From positions 1,922,001-1,986,000 of the forward strand of contig NZ_CP082322.1 of assembly GCF_019884725.1 (NCBI RefSeq): 64,000 bases of DNA, read 5' to 3'. The notes below the pieces were generated by a model. That model did no database searches. It saw only the letters and a program-made list of their open reading frames with translations, and was not told the origin of the DNA. Source of the DNA: Leucobacter tenebrionis. Lineage in GTDB: Bacteria > Actinomycetota > Actinomycetes > Actinomycetales > Microbacteriaceae. Positions within the stretch are counted from its first letter, which is position 1. Each line of letters starts with the position of its first letter. Of the stretch, positions 8,809-17,905 are shown in pieces. The position numbers and the translations under genes were made by a program.

Positions 8809-8836
8809 GCATACCGACCATGAGAACCATTCGCAA
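8808..8836 (-). promoter_or_regulatory. znuA promoter
   Basis: Read on the minus strand: -35 TTGCGA (8836-8831), 17-bp spacer, -10 TATGCT (8813-8808). The two Zur-type palindromes lie on the -35 and just after the -10, the expected layout for repression. Confidence 0.6.
8821..8835. promoter_or_regulatory. Probable Zur box 2 (znu promoter)
   Basis: TGAGAACCATTCGCA repeats the first nine bases of box 1 except one and is an inverted repeat with one mismatch. Its start is 27 bases from that of box 1 and it overlaps the -35. Confidence 0.55.
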
Positions 8837-8967
8837 CAAGAGCCGCTCTTGCCCTTCCTGCTCTGCCCCCTGCTCCGCCCCGCCGTCGCGGAGTCCCAAA
8901 CTGCTACTACTCCACGGTCGGTACCAGCAATTCGAGACTCCGCGTCGCAGGGCAACGCGAACGCGAG

Positions 8968-9055
8968 CGGGCGCGCGGCGGGTGCGGGCGAACGAGTGCG
9001 GGTGCGGGGCGGGTGCGGGCGGGTGCGGGGCGGACGCGGGTGCGGGGCGGTAGCG
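8968..9055. repeat. G-rich low-complexity tract, GCGGGTGCGGG units
   Basis: About 85 bases of irregular repeats of GCGGGTGCGGG and GGGCGGACGCGG between the znu promoter and the amidase, with many runs of three or four G on the + strand. It could form a G-quadruplex or be a slippage product. No gene is seen in it. Confidence 0.6.
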
Positions 9056-9062
9056 CCGCACG

Positions 9063-9068
9063 TAGAGT
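9063..9068 (+). promoter_or_regulatory. -10 box of a probable leaderless amidase transcript
   Basis: TAGAGT lies six bases before the ATG at 9075, the spacing that puts the transcription start on the A of the start codon. No good ribosome-binding site is present. Confidence 0.4.
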
Positions 9069-9074
9069 CGAGGC

Positions 9075-10481
9075 ATGAGCGAATCCACTCTGACCGCCGT
9101 CGAACTGCACGCGGCGTTGCGCTCCGGCGAGATCTCGGCGCGCGAGACCGCAGAGCACTTCCTGAGCAGGATCGCGGAGCGCTCCGATCTCGGGGCCTTC
9201 GTCACCGTGACCGAGGATCAGGCCCTCGCCGAGGCCGACGGGGCCGACGCGCACCTCGCAGCGCTTCCGCCCGAGCAGCGCAGCAGACCAGGCGCTCTGC
9301 CCGCGCTGCACGGCCTGCCGATCGCCCACAAGGATCTCGTGGAGGTCGCCGGCGCACCGACGACACGCGGCACTGCCGCACTGCCCCACGCGATCGCCGA
9401 GCACGACCACCCCGGCGTCGCCGTGCTGCGCGCCGCGGGCACGATCTCGCTGGGCAAGACGCAGGTGCCCGAGTTCGGCCTCAACTCCTACTCGGAGAAC
9501 CTGGTCGCGCCGCCCGCGCGCAACCCGCTCGATCCCGAGCGCACGCCGGGAGGGTCGTCGGGCGGCAGCGCGGCCGCGGTCGCCGCGGGGCTGCTGCCGG
9601 TCGCTCCGGGCAGCGACGGGGGCGGGTCGATCCGCATCCCGGCGCTCGCCTGCGGGCTCATCGGCATGAAGCCCGGCCTCGGAACGGTTCCCACCGACGT
9701 GATCGGAGGACGCACCGACGACTTCGGAGCCCCCAGGCTCGCGGTCAGCGGCCCGCTGGCGCGCACGGCCGAGGACGCCGCGCTGCTGTTCGACGCGATG
9801 ACCGGATCGCCGCGACCCGCCCTCGTCGCCGTGCACGAGGCCGATGCGGTGACGGGGCTGCGCATCGGCATGAGCACGGCATCGCCGTTCGAGGCCGCGC
9901 ACCCCACACCGCTCTCCCCCGAGGCGCTGGCCGCCTACGAAGCAGCCGCGGCCGGGCTCGCCGCCCGCGGGCATCATGTCGAAGAGGCGAGGATCGCGTA
10001 CGACCCGCGCTACACCGAGGTCTTCACGAGCTGCTGGATGGCGGGGCTGTCGCTCCTCGACCTGACGCCCGAGGCCGAGGCGCTCCTCACCCCCTTCACA
10101 CGCACCCACCGCGAACGGGCGATCGCGACACCGCGCGAGGCGCACCTCCGAGCAGCCGAGGAGCTGCAGGGCATCGCCGCCGGGCTGCGCGCCGAGTGGC
10201 GCCGCTACGACGTCGTGCTCACCCCGGGGCTCGCGACCCTGCCACCGCGCATCGGCGCGTTCATGGACCTCGACGCGGCCGCGGACTACCGCGCCCAGTG
10301 TGAGTGGACGCCCTTCACGTCGATGGTGAACGTCTCCGGACTGCCCGCGATCGCGGTGCCCATGATCGAGGTGCCGAACCCCTCGGGCGGCGGACCGCTG
10401 CCGATGGGCGCCCAGTTGATCGGACGGCCGGGGTCGGAGCCGCTGCTGCTGCAGCTCGCGGCGCAGCTCACGCGGGGGTGA
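9075..10481 (+). CDS. Amidase-signature family hydrolase
   Basis: 468 residues. Hydrolyses carboxamide bonds; substrate unknown. The Ser-cisSer-Lys triad is intact: Lys86 (GLPIAHKDL), Ser161 in [11 protein letters not shown], and Ser185 in [10 protein letters not shown], with the same spacing (75 and 24 residues) as in GatA. Length suits a stand-alone amidase rather than the GatA subunit, and no gatB/gatC neighbours occur. Transcribed away from znuA; convergent with the oxidoreductase gene at 10682. Confidence 0.88.
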   Translation: MSESTLTAVELHAALRSGEISARETAEHFLSRIAERSDLGAFVTVTEDQALAEADGADAHLAALPPEQRSRPGALPALHGLPIAHKDLVEVAGAPTTRGTAALPHAIAEHDHPGVAVLRAAGTISLGKTQVPEFGLNSYSENLVAPPARNPLDPERTPGGSSGGSAAAVAAGLLPVAPGSDGGGSIRIPALACGLIGMKPGLGTVPTDVIGGRTDDFGAPRLAVSGPLARTAEDAALLFDAMTGSPRPALVAVHEADAVTGLRIGMSTASPFEAAHPTPLSPEALAAYEAAAAGLAARGHHVEEARIAYDPRYTEVFTSCWMAGLSLLDLTPEAEALLTPFTRTHRERAIATPREAHLRAAEELQGIAAGLRAEWRRYDVVLTPGLATLPPRIGAFMDLDAAADYRAQCEWTPFTSMVNVSGLPAIAVPMIEVPNPSGGGPLPMGAQLIGRPGSEPLLLQLAAQLTRG

Positions 10482-10562
10482 GGGGCGGGGCGAGGATCCG
10501 CTCCCGAGCCCGGCGCGCCGCAGGCCCGCAAACCCACAGGAACTCCGCGCCTACCCCAGCCG

Positions 10563-10614
10563 AGATACGGATTTCGCAGCTCTGATCGCGATCCAGCATG
10601 CGAAACCCGTACCT
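10563..10614. terminator. Imperfect hairpin between convergent genes
   Basis: Two 16-base arms (10563-10578 and 10599-10614) pair at 13 positions around a 20-base loop. Placed between the amidase and the oxidoreductase operon, it is a plausible bidirectional terminator. Confidence 0.4.
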
Positions 10615-10681
10615 CGAGCAGGGAGGCGAGCCGGAGCACGGCCTCAAGAAGACCCCGCGAGCGACTGAGGAGCAGAGGGGC

Positions 10682-11716
10682 TCAGGCGGCTGGGTCGCCC
10701 ATCAGCTCGCGCGCCTGCTCCATGAGCGAGAGCGTGGCGAGCGTCTGCGCGAGCGGGCGCAGCGGCGACTCCGTGAGCCCCTCGGAGATGCAGCGGGCGA
10801 CCTCGAGCGCCTCCCAGAACAGCTGGGTGTGCGCGAGCGCGGGTTCGTCGTAGCGCAGCTCCTCGCCGTCGTGGAAGCGCACGACGACCGGCCCCGGCTG
10901 GTAGAAGGGCGCCTCCAGCTCGAGCGTCGCCTCGGTGCCGGCGATGTAGGCGGCGGTCGGGGTATCCGCCAACATCGAGGCGCTCACGGTGGCCAGCCGA
11001 TCCCGCTCGTCCGCGAGCAGTGCGTGGAACTGCCCGATCGCACCCGGCCCCGCGATCCCCGGCACCGCGTGCCGCATGCCGTGCGCGGCCGTGACCCGCA
11101 GGCCGGGCAGCACCTCGTTCGCGAACATCATGACGTAGGTGCCGATGTCGTTCATGGCGCCGCCGCCCTGCGCGGGGTCCATGGCGCGGTGGTGGTCGAC
11201 GAGACGCTCTCCGAGGTTCGCCGAGGCCTCGACGACCTCGCCGAGCATGCCGCTGTCGAGCACCTGTCGCACGACCGAGTAGCGGGGCAGCGCGAGCGAC
11301 CACACGGCTTCCATGGCGAACAGCCCCTTCGCGCGGGCGAGTTCAACCAGCTCCCGCGCCTCGGCGACGGTCGGCGTCAGGGGCTTCTCGATCAGCACGG
11401 GTCGGCCTGCCTCGAGCGCGAGTCGCGCGTGCCCGAAGTGGTCGAGGTGACCGGTCGCCACGTAGACCACGTCGGCGTCGGCCGCGACGAGCTCCTCGTA
11501 GGAGCCGTGGGCCGATTCGATGCCGTGCTCGGCGGCGAACGCTTCGGCGCGGGCCCGCGTGCGCGACCCGACGGCGACGATCCGCTGGTTCGTCGAAGTC
11601 TGCAGTGCCTCGACGAAGCGGGCGGCGATCCACCCGGTGCCGAGGATCGCCCAGCGCAGCGAGGGGCCTGACCTCGGGTCGGGGACGTCGGGGAGGGGCA
11701 GGATCCGCTCACTCAT
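10682..11716 (-). CDS. Gfo/Idh/MocA-family NAD(P)-dependent oxidoreductase
   Basis: 344 residues. N-terminal Rossmann fold (AILGTGWIAARFVEAL), the family's EKP motif (VLIEKPLTP) and a C-terminal substrate domain with GGGAMNDIGTYVMMF. It probably oxidises or reduces a sugar or cyclitol; its sequence is closest in style to dihydrodiol/glucose-fructose oxidoreductase-like members. The ATG overlaps the stop of the preceding oxidoreductase (ATGA), so the two are coupled. Last gene of a three-gene operon starting at the SDR (13610). Exact substrate not recognisable. Confidence 0.85.
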   Translation of the reverse strand: MSERILPLPDVPDPRSGPSLRWAILGTGWIAARFVEALQTSTNQRIVAVGSRTRARAEAFAAEHGIESAHGSYEELVAADADVVYVATGHLDHFGHARLALEAGRPVLIEKPLTPTVAEARELVELARAKGLFAMEAVWSLALPRYSVVRQVLDSGMLGEVVEASANLGERLVDHHRAMDPAQGGGAMNDIGTYVMMFANEVLPGLRVTAAHGMRHAVPGIAGPGAIGQFHALLADERDRLATVSASMLADTPTAAYIAGTEATLELEAPFYQPGPVVVRFHDGEELRYDEPALAHTQLFWEALEVARCISEGLTESPLRPLAQTLATLSLMEQARELMGDPAA

Positions 11717-12777
11717 CGGGGCTCCCCCGATCCCGCACCTGCGGCTGATCCCGATCCCGCAGCCAGCCCCGAGGCACCGGCCGAGCCTGCGCCCGCGACC
11801 GCGACGAATGCCCCGCCCGCCCGCATCGACGCCACCGCCGCCGCGGCCACGCGAGTCGCCGCCGCACCGTCCTCGACGCTCGCAAGCGTCGGCGCCCGCC
11901 CCTCGCGCAGCGCCGTCACCCACTCCTGCAGTTCGAGGCGGTAGGCCTCCGCGAAGCGCGGGCGGAAGTCCTCCGGGATGCCGGTGCGGCTCGTGAGCCC
12001 GGTCGCCATCGCGACCCGGTGCGGCTCGGTGATCGAGACCGCTCCCGTCTCGCAGACCACCTCGCAGCGCATATCGTAGCCGTAGCGCGCGTTGAGGAAC
12101 ACCTCGACGGTCGATAGGGCCCCGTCGGCGGTGCGGAGGAGGATCAGGAAGGGATCCCGCAGCCCGCCGCCCGTGCCGCTGGGGGCCTCCGGAGCATGCC
12201 AGCTCACCTCGGTGACGGGCGAGTCGAGCAGCCACGGCACGAGGTCGAGGTCGTGGATCGCCGAGTTGAAGATGACGGTCTCGTCGGTGGCACCGGGTCC
12301 GGACGCGACGCCGCGGCCGATCGAGTGCACCATCACGGGGCGGCCGTGCGCACCCGAAGCGACGACGCGCTTCTGCTCGACGTAGCCGGGATCGAAGCGA
12401 CGCATGAAGCCCTGGTGCACGAGGGGGATCCCGTCGCCCACCGCGGCGCGGTGCGCGACGAGGACCCAATCCGCCTCCTCGACCGAGTACGAGAGCGGTT
12501 TCTCGCAGAGCGTCGGCTTGCCCGCGGCGATACAGGCGAGCGTCTGCTCGGCGTGCAGGAAGTCGGGCGAGGCGATGAGCACCGCGTCGACCTCGGGGTG
12601 GGCGATGAGCTCCCGGGGGTCGCTCAGCGCGATCGCGCCGACGGCGGCCGCCGCGGCGCCGGCGCGCTCGGGATCCGGATCCGCGACCGCGGTCACCGTC
12701 GCCCCCGAGACTTCTCCATGCAGCAATTGTGCATGGAAGGCGCCCATGACCCCGGTGCCGATGATGCCGATCCTCAT
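11713..12777 (-). CDS. Gfo/Idh/MocA-family oxidoreductase (inositol 2-dehydrogenase-like)
   Basis: 354 residues. GTGVMGAFHAQ nucleotide-binding start, CEKPLSY motif, GFMRRFDPGY and the AIHDLDLVPWLLDSPV segment, which carries the His/Asp pair of inositol-dehydrogenase-like enzymes. It is a paralogue of the gene at 43878, sharing the RRFD and DLVPWL/DVVPWL regions. The last ~45 residues are a Gly/Ala/Ser-rich tail without clear structure. It sits 47 bases after an SDR gene and overlaps the next oxidoreductase. Likely a cyclitol or sugar dehydrogenase; substrate unknown. Confidence 0.82.
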   Translation of the reverse strand: MRIGIIGTGVMGAFHAQLLHGEVSGATVTAVADPDPERAGAAAAAVGAIALSDPRELIAHPEVDAVLIASPDFLHAEQTLACIAAGKPTLCEKPLSYSVEEADWVLVAHRAAVGDGIPLVHQGFMRRFDPGYVEQKRVVASGAHGRPVMVHSIGRGVASGPGATDETVIFNSAIHDLDLVPWLLDSPVTEVSWHAPEAPSGTGGGLRDPFLILLRTADGALSTVEVFLNARYGYDMRCEVVCETGAVSITEPHRVAMATGLTSRTGIPEDFRPRFAEAYRLELQEWVTALREGRAPTLASVEDGAAATRVAAAAVASMRAGGAFVAVAGAGSAGASGLAAGSGSAAGAGSGEPR

Positions 12778-12824
12778 GCGATGCTCCTCACGGTCTCACA
12801 AATCTGCTCTCGATGGCCGAGTGA

Positions 12825-13610
12825 CTACTGGTCGTATGCCCCGGGCACGTTCTGATCCCAATCGATGATCGATCCCGTGACCACACCGCTGCGCTCGCTC
12901 AGCAGGAAGACGACCGCGTCGGCGATCTCGTCGGGCTGCCCCAGCTTGCCCATGGGCTGCGCCGCCTCAGCCCGCGAGAGCCAGTCGGCGCCCCCACCGT
13001 GGAAGGTGCGCTGGGTCTCAGTCTCCCCCGGGGTGGCGGTCCAGCCGATATTGAGGCCGTTGATGCGGATCCGGTCGAAGCGATGGGCGAAAGCCGCGTT
13101 GCGCACGAGACCGGCGAGACCTGCTTTCGAAGCGGTGTAGGGCGCGAGATAGGGCTGCCCGCCGTGCATCGCCATCGAGATGATGTTCAGGATCGTGCCG
13201 GGAGCGCGGCGGCGCCGCATGTCGCGCACGGCGGCCTGCATCGTCATGAACGGCGCCACGAGGTTCACAGCGAGGTGCTCGTCGAGCAGCTCGCGCGTCG
13301 TGTCGAGCAGGGTGCCGCGGCTCGTCGCGCCCGCCGCGTTCACGAGGCTGTCGACACGCTCGAAACGCTCCACGGTTTCGGCCACGGCCCGCTCTGCTTC
13401 ACCCGGTTCAGCCAGATCCGCGATGATTGCGAGCGCCTCGACGCCGTGCGCTCGCAGGCGCTCGACGGCTCTCTCGGCCTTCTCCTCGCTGCGCCCGACG
13501 ATCGCGATGCCGGCCGCACCCTCTCTCGCGGCCGCCTCCGCTATCGCCAGCCCGAGCCCCTGCGTTCCGCCGGTAACCAGCAGGATCTTGTCGTTCATGA
13601 GTCGTTGCAC
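12825..13610 (-). CDS. Short-chain dehydrogenase/reductase
   Basis: 261 residues from the GTG at 13610, chosen because AGAGGAG lies eight bases upstream; an internal ATG (13598) is the alternative. Classical SDR: TGGTQGLG cofactor motif, NAAG segment, catalytic YTASK. Oxidises or reduces a secondary alcohol with NAD(P). First gene of an operon with two Gfo/Idh/MocA oxidoreductases, which suggests successive oxidation-reduction (epimerisation) of a polyol. Confidence 0.85.
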   Translation of the reverse strand: MQRLMNDKILLVTGGTQGLGLAIAEAAAREGAAGIAIVGRSEEKAERAVERLRAHGVEALAIIADLAEPGEAERAVAETVERFERVDSLVNAAGATSRGTLLDTTRELLDEHLAVNLVAPFMTMQAAVRDMRRRRAPGTILNIISMAMHGGQPYLAPYTASKAGLAGLVRNAAFAHRFDRIRINGLNIGWTATPGETETQRTFHGGGADWLSRAEAAQPMGKLGQPDEIADAVVFLLSERSGVVTGSIIDWDQNVPGAYDQ

Positions 13611-13643
13611 GTCGTTCGCTCCTCTGCAATGCGGCTTGGGCAC

Positions 13644-13667
13644 CGGGGCCGACCTCTGCCGGCCCCG
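13644..13667 (-). terminator. Short GC hairpin after the iolE operon
   Basis: An 8-bp stem CGGGGCCG/CGGCCCCG with an 8-base loop lies between the stop of the oxidoreductase at 13689 and the SDR start at 13610, both on the minus strand. It separates the two operons. Confidence 0.45.
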
Positions 13668-13688
13668 CTCAGCTTGATCAGCCGGGAT

Positions 13689-14690
13689 TCAGCTCAGTCG
13701 GCCGGGCCTCAACGGCAGGCCGCTCATGGCATACACTGCGTCGATGAGCTCCGCGGTGCGTCGAGAACGCCCCAGCGCATCCACTGAATGCTCACCCGAG
13801 CGGATCGCCTGGCGAATGCGCTGCAGCTGGTAGGTATACGAGGAGACGATGCCGAGACGCTCGATCCGTTCGACGTCTCCGACCCGCACCAGGAGCCGGT
13901 CGTCCTCCTGCGGCTTGACGAAGTTCGGAGCGCGCACCGAGCCACTGGTGCCTCTGACCTCGAAGCTGAAGTCCCACTCGAGGCTTTCCATGCTGGTACG
14001 CATCGTCGCCGGAGCATCGCCGAGCACGAATTCCGCATGCACCGTGGCATCCAGGCGAGGATCGGGTCCGTACGGGGTCGACTCGGCGGACCGCAGTTCG
14101 AGCGGGAGCCCGAGGGAGGCGCCGAGGAGGAGCAGTCCGTTGATCGCGTAGCAGCCGAGATCCATCATCGTGCCGCCGGCGAGGTCGAAGTTCCAGCGCG
14201 GATCGGAGGCGGGTGGTGGCGGCATCAACATATTGACGCGGAGCTCGCGCACCTCGCCGATCTCCCCGCTCCGCACGACTTCGATGAGGCGCGACATGAG
14301 CGGGTGGTCGGCGTAGTGGAAGGCCTCCCACGCCCATCCCGGAGAGCGCTCGAGCTCCGCCGCGACGATATTGAATTCGGCGAGGTTGGAAGCGAAGGGT
14401 TTCTCGACGAGCACGTTGCGGCCCGCCCGCAACGCCTCGATCGTCCACGTCGCATGCAGACCGTTCGGCAGGCCGATGTAGATCAGGTCGAGCGAGTCGT
14501 CGGCGATGAGCTCTTCGTAGCCCTCCCGGATGCCCTCGTAGCCGTGCTCCGCCGCGTAGGCCCGCGCACGCTCTGGATCCCGAGCCGCCACAGCGGCACG
14601 CACGTCTCCGGTCTCCCGACTCGCCTCGGTCACCGCGAGTTCCGCGATGCGCGAGGCCCCCAGCAGGCCGATCCGCAACTGCTCGCTCAT
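13689..14690 (-). CDS. Gfo/Idh/MocA-family oxidoreductase
   Basis: 333 residues. Rossmann start IGLLGASRIAELAV, EKP motif (VLVEKPFAS), then GGTMMDLGCYAINGL in the substrate domain. Coupled to the upstream iolE-like gene by an ATGA overlap, so it probably acts on the same or a neighbouring inositol intermediate. Closest in layout to dehydrogenases of the dihydrodiol/1,5-anhydro-fructose type; substrate unknown. Confidence 0.84.
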   Translation of the reverse strand: MSEQLRIGLLGASRIAELAVTEASRETGDVRAAVAARDPERARAYAAEHGYEGIREGYEELIADDSLDLIYIGLPNGLHATWTIEALRAGRNVLVEKPFASNLAEFNIVAAELERSPGWAWEAFHYADHPLMSRLIEVVRSGEIGEVRELRVNMLMPPPPASDPRWNFDLAGGTMMDLGCYAINGLLLLGASLGLPLELRSAESTPYGPDPRLDATVHAEFVLGDAPATMRTSMESLEWDFSFEVRGTSGSVRAPNFVKPQEDDRLLVRVGDVERIERLGIVSSYTYQLQRIRQAIRSGEHSVDALGRSRRTAELIDAVYAMSGLPLRPGRLS

Positions 14691-15598
14691 GCGGGCACCG
14701 CCGCGGACTCGGGCTCGGCCTCGACGGCGGAGCGGATGAAGGCGACACTGCGCCGGGCGTTCTCAAGCGCCCGCGCGGCGTCCTCCTCGTTCTCCACGAC
14801 GGTGTCCTGCTCCAGCACATACCACCCGTCGTACCCGGAGCGGCGCAGCGCCGACACGATCTCGCCGATGCGGGCGTCGCCGGAGCCGAGCGCCTGGTAC
14901 ATGCCCTGACGCACCCCCTCCCTGTAGCCGACGTCGCCCGCACGTACGCGCGCGGCGACTTCGAGGCTCACATCCTTGAGGTGGGCGTGCACGATCCGAT
15001 CGGAGTATCGCTCGACGAAATCGACGGGATCGCCACCGCCGAGCGTGTAGTGGCCGGTGTCGAGGCAGAGGCCGATCCGCGATCCCGCGATGACCCGGGC
15101 GACGGCCTCGGGCGACTCGACGACGGTGCCGAGGTGAGGGTGCAGCGTGGCGACGACCCCGACTGCGGCAGCGGCGTCGAGCGCGCGGTCGAGGTTCGCG
15201 AACAGAGCGGCCCACTCGGGCTCGGTGAGTTCGGCGACTCCGTCATAGCCGTCTTCGCCGGTTACCGCCGACAGCACCATCGTGCCCGCGCCGGCGGCGA
15301 CGTACGCCTCGAGCTCCCGCTCGATGATCGGCAGCGGATCGCCGGGCGCGCCCGGCTCCGCCGTCTTGTGCAGCACGACCGGAAAGAAACCGCCGACGGC
15401 TTGCAGGCCGGCCTCCGCGAGCACCGCGGCTCGCTCCGCGGGAGCATCCGGCAGGAAACCCTCCGGGCCGAACTCGGTGGCCGAGATACCGAGCGACACC
15501 ATCTCAGAGAGGACTCGCTCGCGATCGAGCTGCACCCCCCAATCCGGGACCTCGATGACTCCCCAGCTAATGGGGGCCGATGCGATGCGTGCGTTCAT
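14687..15598 (-). CDS. iolE: myo-Inosose-2 dehydratase-like TIM-barrel protein
   Basis: 303 residues, sugar-phosphate isomerase/epimerase (AP-endonuclease 2) fold. The N-terminus ASAPISWGVIEVPDWGV followed by ATEFGPEGFLPD is typical of IolE, which dehydrates scyllo-inosose to the 1,2-dione. Metal ligands are in LHPHLGT, CLDTGHYTLGG, HLKDV and the final VLEQD. A strong site, AAAGGAG, precedes the ATG by five bases. Between an oxidoreductase on each side, in the operon whose first gene (16865) carries one of the GGACCGGTCC operators. Confidence 0.82.
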   Translation of the reverse strand: MNARIASAPISWGVIEVPDWGVQLDRERVLSEMVSLGISATEFGPEGFLPDAPAERAAVLAEAGLQAVGGFFPVVLHKTAEPGAPGDPLPIIERELEAYVAAGAGTMVLSAVTGEDGYDGVAELTEPEWAALFANLDRALDAAAAVGVVATLHPHLGTVVESPEAVARVIAGSRIGLCLDTGHYTLGGGDPVDFVERYSDRIVHAHLKDVSLEVAARVRAGDVGYREGVRQGMYQALGSGDARIGEIVSALRRSGYDGWYVLEQDTVVENEEDAARALENARRSVAFIRSAVEAEPESAAVPA

Positions 15599-15641
15599 GG
15601 GGACTCCTTTGTCGGGATAATGCGAGTTGTGGGGTACGGGA

Positions 15642-16865
15642 TCAGTCCCGCTTCGAGGCGGTAGTGCCGGCCACGGGGGCGCTCGGCTCCCAGCTGCGGG
15701 ATTCGGCCGAGCGCTCGGCAGCGGTGACGACCTGGGCGGCCGACAGCGCGTCCTGGATGTTCGAGTTCAGCGCCTCGCGGCCGAGCACGGCCTGCAGGAA
15801 TTTCTTCGCCTCGATCACCTTGAGATCGTCGTAACCCATGGAGGTGCCGGCTCCCGGCTGGAACCGCGCGAAATCGCCCATGCCGGGACGTGCCATGATG
15901 CGTGTGTAACCCTGGTTCTCCGTACCGAGGCCGCCTGAGAGGTGCAGCTCGTTCATCCGCTCGAAATCCCAGTAGGCCGAGCCTTCGGTGCCGTAGACCT
16001 CGATGCCATAGCTGGCGCGAGGCCCGACTGCGACCCGGGACGCCTCGAGGGTGCCGACCGCCCCGGAGGCGGAGGCGTCGTCCGAGAGGCGCACGAGCAT
16101 CGCCGCGTAGTCCTCGTTCTCGACCGGCTTCATCTCGCCGTCCTCGATGACCGCGAAGTGCGTGCCCGTGCCCATCGGCAGTTCGGGGCGCTCGGTATAG
16201 ACGGTCGAGGCGAGCGCGCTGACCTCGTGGATCGGGCCCAGCGTGTACTGCACCAGGTCGACGAGGTGACCCATCAGATCACCCAGCACGCCGTTGCCCG
16301 CGAGCCCCCTCACGAAGCGCCACGACAGCGCGCCGCGGGGGTCGGCGGAGTAGTCGGCGAACATCTGGCCACGCACGTTCGTGATGCGACCGAGCTTGCC
16401 TTCCGCGACGAGCTCTCGCAGATATTCGATAGCGGGAGCGTGCCGGTAGTTGAAACCGATCGATGAGACCACGCCGGCCTCGGTGGCGGCCTCGGCCACC
16501 GCTCGAGTCTCGTGCTCTCCACGGCCGACGGGCTTCTCGATCCAGAAGTGCTTGCCCGCCTTCGCCGCAGCGATACCGATTTCGGCGTGGAGGAAATTGG
16601 GAGCGCAGATCGAGACGACGTCGACCTCGGGATCGTTCAGCACCTCTCGGTAGTCGGCCGAGGCCCGCTCATAGCCGAGCACCTCGACGGCCTCCTCGGC
16701 CCGCGCGGGGGCGGGATCTGCCGCGTGCACGAGACGGGGGCGGATCTTGAGGTCGGGGTAGGCGTAACGCAGGTTGGCGTAGGCCCGGCTGTGCAGCTGG
16801 CCCATCCATCCCACACTGATGAGCCCGACGCCGATCGTGGTGGTGCCGTCTTCATTCGTCTGCAT
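15642..16865 (-). CDS. Gfo/Idh/MocA-family oxidoreductase, long form
   Basis: 407 residues from the ATG at 16865. Motifs: GVGLISVGWMGQLHSRAY, FWIEKPVGR, GFNYRHAPAIEY. The GWMG..H.R.Y start and IEKPVGR are shared with the gene at 36568, so the two are paralogues of one subfamily that is longer (about 380-410 residues) than typical inositol dehydrogenases. First gene of the operon with iolE. Its promoter (TTGACA, 18 bp, TACAAT) abuts an operator at 16930. Probably a cyclitol or sugar dehydrogenase. Confidence 0.84.
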   Translation of the reverse strand: MQTNEDGTTTIGVGLISVGWMGQLHSRAYANLRYAYPDLKIRPRLVHAADPAPARAEEAVEVLGYERASADYREVLNDPEVDVVSICAPNFLHAEIGIAAAKAGKHFWIEKPVGRGEHETRAVAEAATEAGVVSSIGFNYRHAPAIEYLRELVAEGKLGRITNVRGQMFADYSADPRGALSWRFVRGLAGNGVLGDLMGHLVDLVQYTLGPIHEVSALASTVYTERPELPMGTGTHFAVIEDGEMKPVENEDYAAMLVRLSDDASASGAVGTLEASRVAVGPRASYGIEVYGTEGSAYWDFERMNELHLSGGLGTENQGYTRIMARPGMGDFARFQPGAGTSMGYDDLKVIEAKKFLQAVLGREALNSNIQDALSAAQVVTAAERSAESRSWEPSAPVAGTTASKRD

Positions 16866-16929
16866 GATCGCGTTTCTTTCATTCGAGGTGCTGCGCACCG
16901 TGCCTCGTTGCGGATGGGCCGGATCAAAA

Positions 16930-16942
16930 TGGACCGGTCCAA
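16930..16942. promoter_or_regulatory. GGACCGGTCC operator 1 with promoter of the iolE operon
   Basis: On the minus strand TTGGACCGGTCCA directly follows the -10 TACAAT (16948-16943); TTGACA lies 18 bases further upstream. The palindrome would cover the transcription start 65 bases before the gene at 16865. Same architecture at 21121, 27492, 40143, 42824 and 47479. Confidence 0.8.
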
Positions 16943-17042
16943 ATTGTACGGACACAGCGTCACGCCTGTCAACGCCCATCCCACGAGACCTGACAGCCGC
17001 CTACCACACCGACACCGTGCCGCGACGCCGCGGAGGTGACGC

Positions 17043-17843
17043 TCAGGCCCCCTTCTCGTCCTGAATGGCGTTGCCGCCGTCGACCACGAGCACTTGCCCG
17101 GTGACGTAGGAGGCGCCTGGCGAGGCCAGGAACTCGATCACTGCCGCCACTTCGTCGGGCGTGCCTGAGCGCCCCATCGGGGTCGCATCGCCCATCCGGT
17201 TCTCGTGCTCGGTCGCCGAGCCGGTCCTGATCCAGCCCGGGGCGACCGCGTTGGCCGTGGTGCCCTCCGCGGCCAGGTCGACGGCGAGGGACCGGGTGAG
17301 CCCGACGAGCCCGGCCTTCGCCGCGTGGTAGGCGACATCACCGCGGTAGGCGAGCAGCGGACCCGACACCGACGACACGGTGATGATACGCCCGTGCTCC
17401 GCCGCCGTGAGATGGGGCAGGGCGCATCGGGAGACCAGGTAGGCCGTCGTGAGATTCCGGGCGATCGCGTGATCCCAACCTGCCCGGTCGAGCTCGGAGG
17501 CGGGAGCGGGATCCTGCGGATCGGAGACCGAGGTCATGCCCGCGTTGTTCACGAGCACATCGAGCCGCCCGAAGCCGTCGATCGCGGCGGCCACCAGGCG
17601 TTCGGCTCCCGCCTCCTCGGTGAGATCGGCGATGACGGGGATCACCAGAGGTACGTCGTTCCGGCCACGCGATTCCGCGACGACGTGCCCCAGCTCTTCC
17701 GCACGGGCGAGGATGCGGTCGCTCGTGGCCCCCACGACCACGCGGTACCCCGCTCGCAGAAGTCGCATCGCCGTCGCGAACCCGATCCCATCAGGGGCGC
17801 CCGCGCCCGAGACTACCGCGACTCGCTCCACATCCGCCGTCAT
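17043..17843 (-). CDS. Short-chain dehydrogenase/reductase
   Basis: 266 residues. Cofactor motif [14 protein letters not shown] segment, catalytic YHAAK, and a C-terminal VDGGN common to 3-oxoacyl reductase-like SDRs. NAD(P)-dependent alcohol oxidoreductase, probably on a polyol given the context. No ribosome-binding site precedes the ATG, but TAAGCT lies six bases upstream, so the transcript may be leaderless. Separated from the ABC operon behind it by a strong hairpin, so it is likely its own unit. Confidence 0.85.
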   Translation of the reverse strand: MTADVERVAVVSGAGAPDGIGFATAMRLLRAGYRVVVGATSDRILARAEELGHVVAESRGRNDVPLVIPVIADLTEEAGAERLVAAAIDGFGRLDVLVNNAGMTSVSDPQDPAPASELDRAGWDHAIARNLTTAYLVSRCALPHLTAAEHGRIITVSSVSGPLLAYRGDVAYHAAKAGLVGLTRSLAVDLAAEGTTANAVAPGWIRTGSATEHENRMGDATPMGRSGTPDEVAAVIEFLASPGASYVTGQVLVVDGGNAIQDEKGA

Positions 17844-17854
17844 GAGTCAAGCTT

Positions 17855-17887
17855 AGAGGCACCGCACCTGAGCGGTGCGGTGCCTCT
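17855..17887 (-). terminator. Strong hairpin terminator after the first ABC operon
   Basis: A perfect 14-bp stem (17855-17868 with 17874-17887) and 5-base loop, starting 19 bases after the ATPase stop. No T-run. Confidence 0.75.
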
Positions 17888-17905
17888 CGCACGGGCGACT
17901 GCCGG

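Noticed and set aside
10682..12469. 595-residue open frame that could be read as a fusion with the oxidoreductase at 10682
   Set aside because: The part upstream of 11716 is an Arg-rich out-of-frame reading of the neighbouring oxidoreductase gene; the ATG at 11716 gives a normal protein.
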